A stretch of 64,000 nt of DNA, taken from contig NZ_JAGMUL010000092.1 of NCBI RefSeq assembly GCF_019049285.1, forward strand, positions 1 to 64,000. Reading direction: 5' to 3'. The stretch's first letter is position 1; every line of letters starts with the position of its first letter. The notes below the pieces were generated by a model. The model had not been told where the DNA came from and made no database searches. It worked only from the letters and a program-made list of their open reading frames with translations. Positions 53,307 through 63,400 of this stretch are shown piece after piece. The stretch is from Streptomyces sp. AC550_RSS872. Its GTDB lineage: Bacteria > Actinomycetota > Actinomycetes > Streptomycetales > Streptomycetaceae. A program made the position numbers and the translations under genes.

Positions 53307-54842
53307 GTGTCACTCGACTCCATCACCACGTCCGTCGACGAAGCAGTCAGCGGATTCTTCGAGCCCATAGCCACATGGCTCGGGGAAGTCGTCTTCTACA
53401 CGGTCCCCGTTGGAGGGACCGACCTTCCCTTGATCGTCGCCTGGCTCGTGGTCGCGGGTCTCGTCTTCACCGGCTGGTTCGGGTTCGTCCAGTTCCGCAA
53501 GTTCAGACTCGCCGTCGACGTGGTGCGCGGGAAGTACGACGAGAAGGGGTCGACCGGCGAGGTCAACCACTTCCAGGCCCTGACCGCGGCCGTCTCCGGC
53601 ACCGTCGGCCTCGGCAACATCGCCGGCGTGGCCGTCGCCGTGTCCATCGGCGGCGCCGGTGCCACGTTCTGGATGATCCTGTGCGGCCTGCTCGGCATGG
53701 CCACCAAGTTCGTCGAGGTCACACTCGGCGTGAAGTACCGCGAGGTGCACGCCGACGGCACCGTCTCCGGTGGCCCGATGCACTACCTGCCCAAGGGCTT
53801 CAAGGAGCGCTTCGGCAGCGGCGGCGCCAAGTTCGGCAAGGTCCTCGCCGTCCTCGCCTCGATCATGGTCCTCTTCTTCGGCCTGTTCGGCGGCAACCTG
53901 TTCCAGACCAACCAGAGCTACGCGCAGGTCTCCTCCACCTTCGGTGGCGAGGACGGCTTCCTGGCCTCCTCCGCCGGTGCCGTCCTCTTCGGCCTGGTCG
54001 TCGCCGCGCTGGTCGGCCTCGTGCTCCTCGGCGGCATCCGCTCCATCGCCTCGGTCACCAGCCGACTGGTGCCCGCGATGGCCGGCATCTACATCGTCGC
54101 CTGCCTGATCGTCATCCTGGTCAACGTCACCCACGTGCCGGACGCCTTCCAGACCATCCTGCGGGGCGCCTTCGAGGCCGACGGCGTCGCGGGCGGTGTG
54201 ATCGGCGCCCTGATCATCGGTTTCCAGCGGGCCGCGTTCTCCAACGAGGCCGGGCTCGGCTCCGCCCCGATCGCCCACTCCGCGGTCAAGACCAACCACC
54301 CCGCGAGCGAGGGTCTGGTCGCCCTGCTGGAGCCGTTCATCGACACGGTCGTCATCTGCACCATGACCGCGCTGACCATCGTCATCGCCAACCCGGCCAG
54401 CTGGGGCGATGCCCGCGAGGGCGAGAGCATCGGCGGCGTCACCATCACCTCCGACGCCTTCGAGACCGTACTGCCCTGGTTCCCGGCCGTGCTCACCGTC
54501 GCGGTGCTGCTGTTCGCCTTCTCCACGATCCTGACCTGGGGCTACTACGGCCTCAAGGCGTGGTCGTACCTGTTCGGCAACAGCAAGGCCAGCGAGATCG
54601 TCTTCAAGGTCGTCTGGAGCCTGTTCGTGGTCGTGGGCGCCCTGATGTCCCTCGACTCGCTGATCAGCCTCGCCGACTCCGCGCTCTTCCTGCTGTCGGT
54701 GTTCAACATCATCGGCCTCTATCTCCTCGCCCCGGTCGTCAAGCGTGAGCTCAACTCCTTCCTGGAGTTCGTCCGGGCCCGCAAGGCCGGCGAGATCGCC
54801 GACGGCGACAGTGACCAGGAGTCGGTGAAGACCACCGTCTGA
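53307..54842 (+). CDS. AGCS-family sodium:alanine/glycine symporter
   Basis: This 511-residue membrane protein has the AGCS pattern GTVGLGNIAGVAVAVSIGGA, GAGATFWMILCGLLGMATKF, VSGGPMHYLPKGFK and SNEAGLGSAPIAHSAVKT. It couples sodium entry to uptake of small amino acids. GTG 53307 fits the amphipathic N-terminus. It is followed by a strong hairpin, so it is its own transcript within a run of sodium-linked genes. Confidence 0.9.
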   Translation: MSLDSITTSVDEAVSGFFEPIATWLGEVVFYTVPVGGTDLPLIVAWLVVAGLVFTGWFGFVQFRKFRLAVDVVRGKYDEKGSTGEVNHFQALTAAVSGTVGLGNIAGVAVAVSIGGAGATFWMILCGLLGMATKFVEVTLGVKYREVHADGTVSGGPMHYLPKGFKERFGSGGAKFGKVLAVLASIMVLFFGLFGGNLFQTNQSYAQVSSTFGGEDGFLASSAGAVLFGLVVAALVGLVLLGGIRSIASVTSRLVPAMAGIYIVACLIVILVNVTHVPDAFQTILRGAFEADGVAGGVIGALIIGFQRAAFSNEAGLGSAPIAHSAVKTNHPASEGLVALLEPFIDTVVICTMTALTIVIANPASWGDAREGESIGGVTITSDAFETVLPWFPAVLTVAVLLFAFSTILTWGYYGLKAWSYLFGNSKASEIVFKVVWSLFVVVGALMSLDSLISLADSALFLLSVFNIIGLYLLAPVVKRELNSFLEFVRARKAGEIADGDSDQESVKTTV

Positions 54843-54864
54843 CCGCCCCCGCGGCCCGGCTCCT

Positions 54865-54911
54865 GAGCGGGCCCGTGCTCACCTCGCGCCTTGGTGAACA
54901 CGGGCCCGCTC
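54865..54911 (+). terminator. Terminator after the AGCS gene
   Basis: GAGCGGGCCCGTG pairs with CACGGGCCCGCTC, extended by CACC/GGTG near the loop. A long GC-rich stem without T-tract lies 22 bp after the stop. Confidence 0.7.
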
Positions 54912-55029
54912 GTCATGCCTTCCACTGCGTTTCAGCAGGTGAAACGGCACCTAGCGGAACGCAAAGACGCCGGTTAGGGTGTTAAGAACGCGTCAACATG
55001 CAGCCCGCAGGGGCTTGGATCCGACGCGC

Positions 55030-55054
55030 GGTGTGCCGGGAAGTCTGGTCGGCG
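55030..55054 (+). promoter_or_regulatory. Repeated 25-bp leader element, copy 2 (nhaA)
   Basis: Identical to the copies at 52543 and 56785. It lies 45 bp before the nhaA start. GAACGCGT lies 44 bp before the element (54986), and the same octamer lies 31 bp before copy 3. Confidence 0.7.
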
Positions 55055-55099
55055 TCAGGGGCTCGTATGCCCGCAAGACGATCCCCGGAGGACTCCTTC

Positions 55100-56398
55100 A
55101 TGGCTGCCGCGCCCCGCGCACGTTCCCCCTTTCTCGGCCTCCTGCCGCTGCCCGAGCGCACGGCCATCGCCCAGGCCCTGAGGACGGAGACCGTCGGCGG
55201 GCTGGTCCTGCTGGGGGCAGCCGTGGTGGCGCTGGTGTGGGCGAACACTCCGTGGGCCGACACCTACGAGCGCATACGCGACTTCCACTTCGGCATACCG
55301 GCACTCGGCCTGGACCTCTCCATCGGGCACTGGACCGCCGACGGCCTGCTCACCTTGTTCTTCCTGGTCGCCGGCATCGAGCTCAAGCGCGAACTGGTCG
55401 TCGGTGAGCTCCGCACCCCCGCCACCGCCGCCCTGCCGGTCATCGCCGCCCTCTCGGGCATGATCGTCCCCGCCGCCTTCTACGCGATCACCGCGTCCGC
55501 GGGAGGCGGCAGCCTGGACGGCTGGGCCGTGCCCATGGCCACCGACATCGCCTTCGCGCTGGCCGTGCTCGCCGTACTCAGCACCCACCTGCCCGCCGCG
55601 CTCCGTGCCTTCCTGCTCACCCTCGCCGTCGTCGACGACCTCGGCGGCATCCTCGTCATCGCCGTCTTCTTCAACAGCGACCTCAACTTCGCAGCCCTCG
55701 GCGGAGCGCTCGCCGGCCTCGTCGTCTTCTACCTGCTCCAGCGCTTCCGCGTCCGTGGATGGTGGTGGTACGCCCCACTCGGGCTCACGATCTGGGCGCT
55801 GATGTACAACGGCGGCGTCCACGCCACCGTCGCCGGCGTGGCGATGGGTCTCATCCTGCGCACCACCCGCGACGCGGACGAGGACCGCTCTCCCGGCGAA
55901 CGCACCTCCCACCTCCTGCATCCTGTCTCCGCAGGGGTCGCAGTCCCCCTCTTCGCGCTCTTCGCCGCCGGCGTCAGCATCTCGGTCGCGTCACTGAGCG
56001 ACGTGTTCACCAAGCCCGAACCGCTCGGCGTGGTACTCGGACTCGTCCTCGGCAAGACGGTCGGGATATTCGCCGGAACCTACCTGGCCGCACGCTTCAC
56101 CCGTGCCCGCCTCAACCCGGAACTGGCCTGGGCCGACGTCTTCGCCCTCTCCGCACTGGCCGGGATCGGCTTCACCGTCGCCCTGCTGATCGGCGAACTC
56201 GCCTTCCCCGACCCAGCGGCCGCCGGACCCGTCAAGGCCGCGGTCCTCATCGGCTCGCTGACCGCAGCAGCGCTGGCGTCCATGCTGATCAAGCGGCGCA
56301 ACGGTGTCTACCGGCGCCTGTACGAGGAGGAGAACCGCGACGACGACAACGACGGCATCCCCGACATCTACCAAGTCGACGCCACCACCGAGCGCTGA
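55100..56398 (+). CDS. nhaA: Na+/H+ antiporter NhaA
   Basis: This 432-residue antiporter has FFLVAGIELKRELVVGEL, ATDIAFALAVLAVL and the paired aspartates LAVVDDLGGILVIAVFF essential for ion exchange in NhaA. It exports sodium or lithium in exchange for protons. ATG 55100 has GGAGG eight bases before it. The C-terminal tail ends in a very acidic DDDNDGIPDIYQVD resembling a thrombospondin type 3 calcium-binding loop, unusual for NhaA. The 25-bp element precedes it. Confidence 0.92.
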   Translation: MAAAPRARSPFLGLLPLPERTAIAQALRTETVGGLVLLGAAVVALVWANTPWADTYERIRDFHFGIPALGLDLSIGHWTADGLLTLFFLVAGIELKRELVVGELRTPATAALPVIAALSGMIVPAAFYAITASAGGGSLDGWAVPMATDIAFALAVLAVLSTHLPAALRAFLLTLAVVDDLGGILVIAVFFNSDLNFAALGGALAGLVVFYLLQRFRVRGWWWYAPLGLTIWALMYNGGVHATVAGVAMGLILRTTRDADEDRSPGERTSHLLHPVSAGVAVPLFALFAAGVSISVASLSDVFTKPEPLGVVLGLVLGKTVGIFAGTYLAARFTRARLNPELAWADVFALSALAGIGFTVALLIGELAFPDPAAAGPVKAAVLIGSLTAAALASMLIKRRNGVYRRLYEEENRDDDNDGIPDIYQVDATTER

Positions 56399-56416
56399 CG
56401 TCGAGAGGGGCGAGGT

Positions 56417-56677
56417 GTGGAACCTTCACTGGCCACAGCGTTAGCCCTCATTGCGGTCCTGGTCATCAAGACCGCGGTGATGCAGCTGCGCGACCCCGGC
56501 AGCGCGCGACGGGAGTGGGCCTTCGTCACGGACGGGGTCGCTTTGGCCGGGGGTGTGCTGACGGCTGTTGTCGTAGGCGCCGTGGGCTGGTCGTACGGCG
56601 GGAACGGCGCGGTGGCGTGGGCCCTGCTCGTTGGTCTCCTGGTCGCCCAGGGCATGGGACGACGCGCGGAACGCTGA
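56417..56677 (+). CDS. Small membrane protein downstream of nhaA
   Basis: This 86-residue protein has about three hydrophobic helices (SLATALALIAVLVIKTAV, GVALAGGVLTAVVVGAVGW, AVAWALLVGLLVAQGMG). GTG 56417 follows nhaA by 18 bp, so the two are probably co-transcribed. No family is recognised; it may assist the antiporter. Confidence 0.6.
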   Translation: MEPSLATALALIAVLVIKTAVMQLRDPGSARREWAFVTDGVALAGGVLTAVVVGAVGWSYGGNGAVAWALLVGLLVAQGMGRRAER

Positions 56678-56784
56678 CACCCGCAGGCTGTCCTCGAGTT
56701 GCCGGATTCCGGCAAGGATCCCTGTCCCGGAGTGCGCGTCAAGGACCTGTCAGGAACGCGTAAAGCATGTGTAAGCTCGCCACT

Positions 56785-56809
56785 GGTGTGCCGGGAAGTC
56801 TGGTCGGCG
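56785..56809 (+). promoter_or_regulatory. Repeated 25-bp leader element, copy 3 (CPA1 antiporter)
   Basis: Identical to the copies at 52543 and 55030. It lies 40 bp before the antiporter start. GAACGCGT at 56754 is the upstream octamer also seen before copy 2. Confidence 0.7.
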
Positions 56810-56849
56810 GTGTGGACAGAAGTCTCTTCGTCGATCGGGGGTCCAGGTC

Positions 56850-58091
56850 ATGGTGCTCGTTGTGGTGTTCGGTGTGGCGCTGCTCATCGCGGTGCTGCTG
56901 TCAGGGCTCGCGGCCCGGACCGTGCTCTCGACGTCCTTCCTCTTCCTCGTCGGCGGCGCGCTGGTCAGCGACGGATTTCTGGGTCTGATCCACATCACCC
57001 CGGACAGCGAGATCGTGTCCGTGACGGCGGATCTGGCGCTGTTCGCGGTGCTGTTCACCGACGGCATGCACGTCTCCTTTCCCAAGCTGCGGGAGAACTG
57101 GCGCAACCCGGCGCGTGCCCTCGGGCTCGGCATGCCGCTCGCCTTCGTCGGCATGGCTCTGCTCACGCACTTCGTGGTGGGGCTGGACTGGACGACCTCC
57201 TTCCTCGTCGGCGCCGTACTGGCGCCGACCGACCCCGTGTTCGCCTCCGCCATCGTCGGGCGCAAGGAAGTCCCGTCGAAGCTGCGGCAGTTGCTGAACG
57301 TGGAGAGCGGCATCAACGACGGGCTCGCCCTGCCGGTCGTCCTCATCCTGATCGCCGCGGCCGGGCCGACCTCCGGGCACGCCGAGGCCGACTTCGGGAA
57401 GATCGCGCTGGAGCTGGTCCTCGGGCTGGTCTTCGGTGTCCTCCTGCCGTTCGTCGTGAACGAGCTCGTACGCTTCCGGCTGCTGGGCGCCGAGCCCAAG
57501 CTGCAGCCGCTGCTGCCGCTCGCGATCGGCGTGATCCTTTACGCCCTGTGCCACCTCACGCACGCCAACCCCTACCTCGCCGCGTTCTCGGCCGGCGCCG
57601 TGCTCACCGCACGAGCGCCGGAAGCGAAGGAGGCGTTCGAACCACTGGGGGAGGCGCTGGCGGAGCTGGCCAAGTTCGCGGCCCTGCTGGTGTTCGGCGC
57701 GCTGCTGACCCCTCAGCTGTTCGGCGACCTGTCCTTCGGCGGCTACGTCGCGGTGGTCCTCGCCATCGTGCTGATCCGCCCGGCCTCACTGCTGCTGTCG
57801 CTGCTCGGCACGCGGTTCACCCGCCGCGAGAAGCTGGTGGCCGCGTGGTTCGGGCCGAAGGGCTTCGCCTCGGTGGTGTACGGGCTGCTGGTGCTCCAGG
57901 CGGGGATCCCGCAGGGTGAGGAGGCGTTCACCCTCATCGCCGTGTGCATCGCCTTCTCGATCGTCGCGCACAGCTCGACCGACGTGCCGATCGCCCGGCT
58001 CTTCCACGTCGAGGACATCGCCGGCGTACCTGACGGTGACGCGGCACCGACATCGCGTGCGGCCGGGCAGTCACAGGAGGTGGGTGCCTGA
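56850..58091 (+). CDS. CPA1-type cation:proton antiporter
   Basis: This 413-residue antiporter has APTDPVFASAIVGRKEVP and NVESGINDGLALPVVLI, the conserved Glu-Ser-x-x-Asn-Asp motif of NhaP/CPA1 exchangers, and about 12 helices. The C-terminus is a short soluble tail. It exchanges Na+ or K+ for H+. The 25-bp element precedes it, and the RCK-domain gene follows 72 bp downstream on the same strand, suggesting a regulated transport pair. Confidence 0.9.
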   Translation: MVLVVVFGVALLIAVLLSGLAARTVLSTSFLFLVGGALVSDGFLGLIHITPDSEIVSVTADLALFAVLFTDGMHVSFPKLRENWRNPARALGLGMPLAFVGMALLTHFVVGLDWTTSFLVGAVLAPTDPVFASAIVGRKEVPSKLRQLLNVESGINDGLALPVVLILIAAAGPTSGHAEADFGKIALELVLGLVFGVLLPFVVNELVRFRLLGAEPKLQPLLPLAIGVILYALCHLTHANPYLAAFSAGAVLTARAPEAKEAFEPLGEALAELAKFAALLVFGALLTPQLFGDLSFGGYVAVVLAIVLIRPASLLLSLLGTRFTRREKLVAAWFGPKGFASVVYGLLVLQAGIPQGEEAFTLIAVCIAFSIVAHSSTDVPIARLFHVEDIAGVPDGDAAPTSRAAGQSQEVGA

Positions 58092-58163
58092 CCCGGTCCC
58101 GGACCGGCAACCCTGCTCCCGCGCTCCCACTGCGCGTCCGTTCGACCGGAGGTCTGCGACGAC

Positions 58164-60131
58164 ATGGCCCTGTTCCCTCAGCCGACGCCCGGTGTGCCAC
58201 GGCCGGGACACATGATCGTGTGTGGTGACGACGCCCTGGCCGAACGGCTGGCGGCCGAACTCACGACGGTGTACCGGGAGCGGGTCACGCTGGTCGTCCC
58301 GAGCTCGAACCTCACCGGAGTCACCAACCCGACACGTGCCTCCGCTCTGCTCGGCCGGATGCAGGCCGCCATGAATCGTGCGGCTGACGCGCCCGGCGGG
58401 AGCGGGGCGGCTCCCCGGATGCTCGAAGCTCCCGTGCTCACGGAGGCGGTCCTGGTCGAAGCGGGTGTGCGGGAGGCCGCCGCGCTGGCGCTGGTCCACG
58501 ACGACGACGCGACCAACATCCACGCGGCCCTCGCCGCCCGCCGGCTCAATCCCCGGCTGCGCCTGGTGATCAGGCTCTACAACCGCAAGCTCGGCCAGCA
58601 CCTGGAAGAACTCCTCGACCAGGCCGCCGCCCTCGCCGCACCCGGCCTGGACCCCGACGCCCTGGACACCTCCACCACCGTCCTGTCAGACGCGGACACG
58701 GCGGCGCCGGCGCTGGCGGCCACAGCGGTCGCCGGCACCAGCAAGGTGGTCCAGGCCGACGGGCTGCTGTTACGGGCAGTGGAACGCACCCCGCCCGGTC
58801 GCGGCGAGGTGGCCGACCCCGGCCTGTGCACACTCGCCCTGCTGTCGTCGACCACCAACGACCCTGCGGGAGCGGAGGGCTCGGATGCGAGCGGGCAGGA
58901 CGGACCGGCGCTGCTGCCCGGCATGGACGAGGTCGCCGCCGCGACAGGTCGCGGCACAGTGGTCCTCGAAACGGTCGCCCACACCGGCGCCGCTTCCGCG
59001 CCCGGCCGCCTGGCAGGGCGAGGGCTTCCGCTCGCTTCCCTGTTCTCGCGTCGGCTGCGCTGGTCGCTGGCCGGGCTCGTCGCCAGTGTTCTGGGGCTTG
59101 CCGTGGCGAGCTGGCTGACCACCGACGACCACCCGCTGCATGCCGCCTACCTCACCCTGCTGGACCTGTTCGCGATCGGGGACCCGGCGATCGGCGAACC
59201 CACTGCCCGCCAGGTGCTGCAACTCCTGTCCGGCCTGGCCGGACTGCTGCTGCTCCCCGTCCTCCTCGCGGCCGTTCTCGAAGGGCTCGGCACCTTCCGC
59301 ACGGTCTCGGCACTGCGACGCCCGCCCCGCGGTCTCTCCGGCCACGTCGTCCTGCTCGGCCTCGGCAAGATCGGCACCCGTGTCCTGGCCCGGCTGCGGG
59401 AACTCGACATCCCGGTCGTGTGCGTCGAGGAGGACCCCGAGGCACGCGGCCTGCCTCTCGCCCGCCGCCTCCGTGTCCCCACCGTCCTCGGCGACGTCAC
59501 CCAGGAAGGCGTCCTGGAATCCGCCAAGATCCACCGTGCACACGCCCTGCTCGCCCTCACCAGCAGCGACACCACGAACCTCGAAGCGGCCCTGTACGCA
59601 CGCTCCGTCAAACCGGACCTGCGGGTCGCCCTGCGCCTGTACGACGACGACTTCGCCACCGCGGTGTACCGCACATTGCGCGCCGCCCACCCTCACGCCC
59701 TCACCCGCAGCCGCAGCGTCTCCACGCTCGCCGCGCCCGCCTTCGCCGGCGCCATGATGGGCCGCCAGATCCTGGGGGCGATCCCGGTCGAACGCCGCGT
59801 GCTGCTGTTCGCAGCCCTGAACGTCGCCGGACACCCCCAGCTGGAGGGGCGCACCGTCGCCGAGTCGTTCCGGGCCGGTGCCTGGCGTGTCCTGGCCCTG
59901 GACACCGCCGCCCCGCACGACCGGCTCCCCGACCTCGCCGCCAACCCGACGCACGAGGACTCCGATCGGCCCGCCGGGCTCGTATGGGACATTCACCCGG
60001 GCTACGTCCTGCGTCCTCGTGACCGGGTGGTCCTGGCCGCCACGCGGCAGGGCCTGGCCGAGCTCCTCGGCCGACAGCCACGGGGCGGGACGCACGGCAC
60101 GGGTCCGGAGAGGACGGGACGGAGGGACTGA
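58164..60131 (+). CDS. Double-RCK (TrkA-N) membrane protein with a degenerate channel pore
   Basis: This 655-residue protein has an N-terminal RCK-like domain (HMIVCGDDALAERLAAEL), a central membrane part (WSLAGLVASVLGLAVASWL; YLTLLDLFAIGDPAIGEPTA; LLSGLAGLLLLPVLLAAVLE) and a C-terminal RCK/TrkA-N domain (VVLLGLGKIGTRVLARL, VLGDVTQEGVLESAKI). The middle looks like a two-helix K+ channel, but the filter TVGYGD is replaced by FAIGDPA. It may sense NAD(H) or nucleotides and gate the neighbouring antiporter rather than conduct K+ itself. Confidence 0.8.
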   Translation: MALFPQPTPGVPRPGHMIVCGDDALAERLAAELTTVYRERVTLVVPSSNLTGVTNPTRASALLGRMQAAMNRAADAPGGSGAAPRMLEAPVLTEAVLVEAGVREAAALALVHDDDATNIHAALAARRLNPRLRLVIRLYNRKLGQHLEELLDQAAALAAPGLDPDALDTSTTVLSDADTAAPALAATAVAGTSKVVQADGLLLRAVERTPPGRGEVADPGLCTLALLSSTTNDPAGAEGSDASGQDGPALLPGMDEVAAATGRGTVVLETVAHTGAASAPGRLAGRGLPLASLFSRRLRWSLAGLVASVLGLAVASWLTTDDHPLHAAYLTLLDLFAIGDPAIGEPTARQVLQLLSGLAGLLLLPVLLAAVLEGLGTFRTVSALRRPPRGLSGHVVLLGLGKIGTRVLARLRELDIPVVCVEEDPEARGLPLARRLRVPTVLGDVTQEGVLESAKIHRAHALLALTSSDTTNLEAALYARSVKPDLRVALRLYDDDFATAVYRTLRAAHPHALTRSRSVSTLAAPAFAGAMMGRQILGAIPVERRVLLFAALNVAGHPQLEGRTVAESFRAGAWRVLALDTAAPHDRLPDLAANPTHEDSDRPAGLVWDIHPGYVLRPRDRVVLAATRQGLAELLGRQPRGGTHGTGPERTGRRD

Positions 60132-60207
60132 GCCGACAGCGGCCCGGCCAGCCGCCCGGCCACCCGTCACCGTCAACCAAGAGCTGCGTCAGCCCAGTAC
60201 CTACGGA

Positions 60208-60477
60208 TCAGCGCAGGCTTCTCCTCGAGGCCGGCATCACGACGACCGCTGGTGAAGGCGCCCGGCAGAGCGAGCCAAGCCAGCAAACGCCTACCGTGCC
60301 GGCCCACCACCAGCGGTCCCTCGGCTCAGTCAGCGCCACCGCCAGGCCGGCGAAGACCAGCGTCAAGGCGCCGGTCCACCACCGGTTCCTGCGTCGAGTC
60401 GCGGCGTCATGACCGATCCATGGGCCGGGCACGCCGTGCTGCCCGTCGTGCTCAGCCGTCCCGCCGAAGGCACTCAT
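60208..60477 (-). CDS. Small two-helix membrane protein coupled to the AAA+ gene
   Basis: This 89-residue protein starts at ATG 60477, which overlaps the stop of the large ATPase gene (ATGA). It has two hydrophobic segments (WWTGALTLVFAGLAVALTEP and WWWAGTVGVCWLGSLC) after a polar N-terminus. The stop-start overlap and conserved-looking helices support a real gene although no family is recognised. Confidence 0.6.
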   Translation of the reverse strand: MSAFGGTAEHDGQHGVPGPWIGHDAATRRRNRWWTGALTLVFAGLAVALTEPRDRWWWAGTVGVCWLGSLCRAPSPAVVVMPASRRSLR

Positions 60478-63400
60478 TTCAGTGGCTCTCCCGGTTGCCG
60501 CCCTGCCGCATGGCGGGCCTGGGAGTTCGCCAACGAATGGCGTGGGTCGGCAGCGCGGTCGATCGCCGTCCCAATCGCGGCGATACGGTCGGCGAGCAGG
60601 CCGAGCGCGGCGACTGCCCGGGACAGGGGCGCGTCCTCGGGACCACCGAGGGCTAGAGAGCGGACGTAGGCCGCTTTCACCTCCGCCCACCTCGACGCCT
60701 GTTCCGCCGTCAGCGTGCCCCGCAGCTCGGCCAGCTTGAGCAGGTTTGCCTCGGCGCCGGTGGTCAGAGTCTGTGCCTCGGCCGTGTAGTGGTCGTCGAT
60801 CAGCGCGGCGAGCTCGGTGTCGTTCATGACGGGCTGTATACGCTGGACGATCTTGTTCATGTTGCGGTAGGAGCCCTGCAGTTGGAAGGGCGGTTCCGTG
60901 CGGGTCGCGTCCGACTGGGCCGCCGATGCGATGTAGGCCGCGTTCACCGCCAGAACCGTCCGTCGGGCGGTGAGCAGGTGGCGCAGGACGGCCAGGATCC
61001 GCTCCAGCTCGGTGGGGGCGTACGGGTGGGTGAGGCGGTCGGCGCGGGACGCCCCGTCGCCTTCCGCCAGGCGGATGAGGAGGTCCAGGTCGGTGCGCTC
61101 GCGGCCGGCCATGGGAGCGAGCACCGGGTTCGACGTCAGGGCGTTCTCGATGAAGCTGAGCGCGAAGGCGTCCTCCTTGCCCGTCAGGACGTCGCCGAGG
61201 TTCCAGACGTCGGCTCGGTTGGCGAGCATGTCGGGCACGCGGAAGCGGCTGCCGGACTCGGTGTAGGGGTTGCCTGCCATGCATACGGCGAACCGCTTGC
61301 CGCGCAGATCGTAGGTGCGCGGCTCGCCGTCCCGCACACCCTCGATACGACGTGTGGCGTCGCACAGCGGGATGAACTTCTGCAGCAGCTCCGGGGAGGT
61401 GTGCTGGATGTCGTCCAGGTACAGGAGGGTGTTGTTGCCCGTCTCCAGCGCGAAGTTGATCTTCTCGATCTCCTGCCGGGCGGTGGCGTTCGGCGCCTCA
61501 GCCGGATCGAGCGAGGTGACGGCGTGGCCGAGCGCCGGGCCGTTGACCTTCACCAGCATCATGCCGAGCCGGTCGGCGACGTACTCCATGAGGGTCGTCT
61601 TGCCGTAGCCGGGCGGGGAGATGAGCAGGAGCAGTCCGCCGGTGTCGGTACGCCTGGACTCGCCCGTGGTGCCGAGCTGCTTGGCGAGGCTGTCGCCGAT
61701 GAGGGGGAGGTAGACCTCGTCGATGAGCTTGCTCCGCACGAACGCGGACATCACGCGCGGCCGGTACTCGTCCAGGCGGATCCGCGTGCGCTCGGCGGTG
61801 ACCAGGGCTGTCCGGTGGCGCTGGTACGCACGGTGGGCGGGGGCATCGTGCAGGCGGAAGTGCTTCGTGCGGGCCAGGAGTTCGTCGATGCGCACGGTGA
61901 GCTTGCGGCCGGTGATGCGCGGGTGCGTGCCCAGCAGCTCCTCGACGGTCTCGGTCAGTGCCGCGTCGGACTCGTGCCGGACCAGATCCGGGCAGAGCTC
62001 GGCGGCCACCGCCTCGGCCAGGTCGCCGGGCGTGATGTCCAGGCCGGTGGAGGAGGCGTACGAGGACAGCCATGTCTCGACGAGTTGCTTGCGGGCAGCC
62101 AGGTCGTCGAGCGCGGTGAGGTCGTCGTCGTAGGCGGACGTGCCCACGGTGCGGCGGAACTTGTCGAGCATCGTGCGGGTGCCGGCGCTGATGACGAAGC
62201 CGTCAGGTCCGGTGGTCAGCTCCTCGAACAAGTAGGCGGCTGCGCTGCCTGCGTCCTCGCCTCCGATCGCTTCCGCCAGTTCCGCGCGCAGGTCGGCGAT
62301 GGCGGGCGCGAGGCCGAAGGTGTCTCTCGCCCGGGCCAGCGACACCGCACGCCGCGTCCAGCTGTCGCGCGCCTCGGGCGACGTCCCATGCGCCCAGAAC
62401 AGCTGGGCAGCGGCCCGGGCGACGGGCTCGTGGCGGAGCAGTCCCGCCGCGTCGTGCAGGCGCAGGAGCGCGGTGAGGATCGCCGTCGCGTCATGGTCGT
62501 GGACGCCGCGCTCGTAACCCTCGTCGTACGCCGTCTCGGCTGCCTGCCGCACGAAGGCGGGCAGGTCGGCCTCCGCAAGGGCCTCGGGACCGTGTTCGTC
62601 CAGCAGGCGGGCGGCGAGATGCTCGGCCCGGTAGACCTCGGGCGACTCCGACGGCAGGGGGCGGTCCCAGTACCGGCGAGTGGCGGTGAAGTCGGCGTCG
62701 GTGACCGGGGAGCGGTAGTCGGTGCCGGTCACCGCGAAGGCCAGGCCGTCGCCGTGGGGAACGAGGGTGAGATCGAGGGGCTGGGTGTTCACGGCGAAGC
62801 GGTGGTGGCCCAGGCGTAGGGCGCGGCCGTCGTCGGAGTACAGCTCGGTGCGGTCACGCAGGGCGCGAAGTGCCTCTTGCCGGGCTGCCTTGAGGCGTCC
62901 GTCCAGTTCCTCGGCCCGCACCTGGTCGCCGAGGTCGCGCAGTTCGTCGGCGATACGACGGACCTTGGCGGGCATCGGGTCGGAGGTGAAGTAGGTGGTG
63001 ACCGCGTCCGCGTCCGTCAGGGTCGCGGCCCGGCGGGCCACGGTGGCGAGGACGCGGGTCGCGGAGTCGGCCAGGCGTTCGGCTTGACGGGCACGGGCGT
63101 CGGCGAGGGTCTGCTTGCGGGCGGAGAACGCCTCGTGCACCTCGTCACGCTTGTCCGCGAGGGTGTCGAGGAAGTCGTCGAACTCTGCGAACCGGGATTC
63201 GAGGTTCTCCACCTGGACCAGGAGGCGGGAGAGCTGTTCGTCGCACGCGTCAGGACTGTCGGCCGCGGCGAGGGCCCCGGCGACGGCCTGGCCCAGCAGC
63301 GCGAGCTCGGCGGCGAACCCGGCCCGGCTCTCCTGGTCGAGGAGAGAACGACGGCGGGTTTCGAGGACGGCGCGAGCCCGGTTGACTCCGCCGAGGACCT

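Noticed and set aside
53307..53320. Glycine riboswitch before the AGCS symporter
   Set aside because: AGCS genes can have glycine riboswitches, but the conserved core sequences are not visible in 52943-53306.
52544..56820. Leader peptide VCREVWSA encoded by the 25-bp element
   Set aside because: The reading is in frame with the STAS and nhaA genes but not with the CPA1 gene, and ribosome sites favour the downstream ATGs. DNA or RNA function is more likely than a conserved peptide.
60789..62819. A 676-codon plus-strand open frame
   Set aside because: Antisense to the AAA+ ATPase gene, with no domain character.
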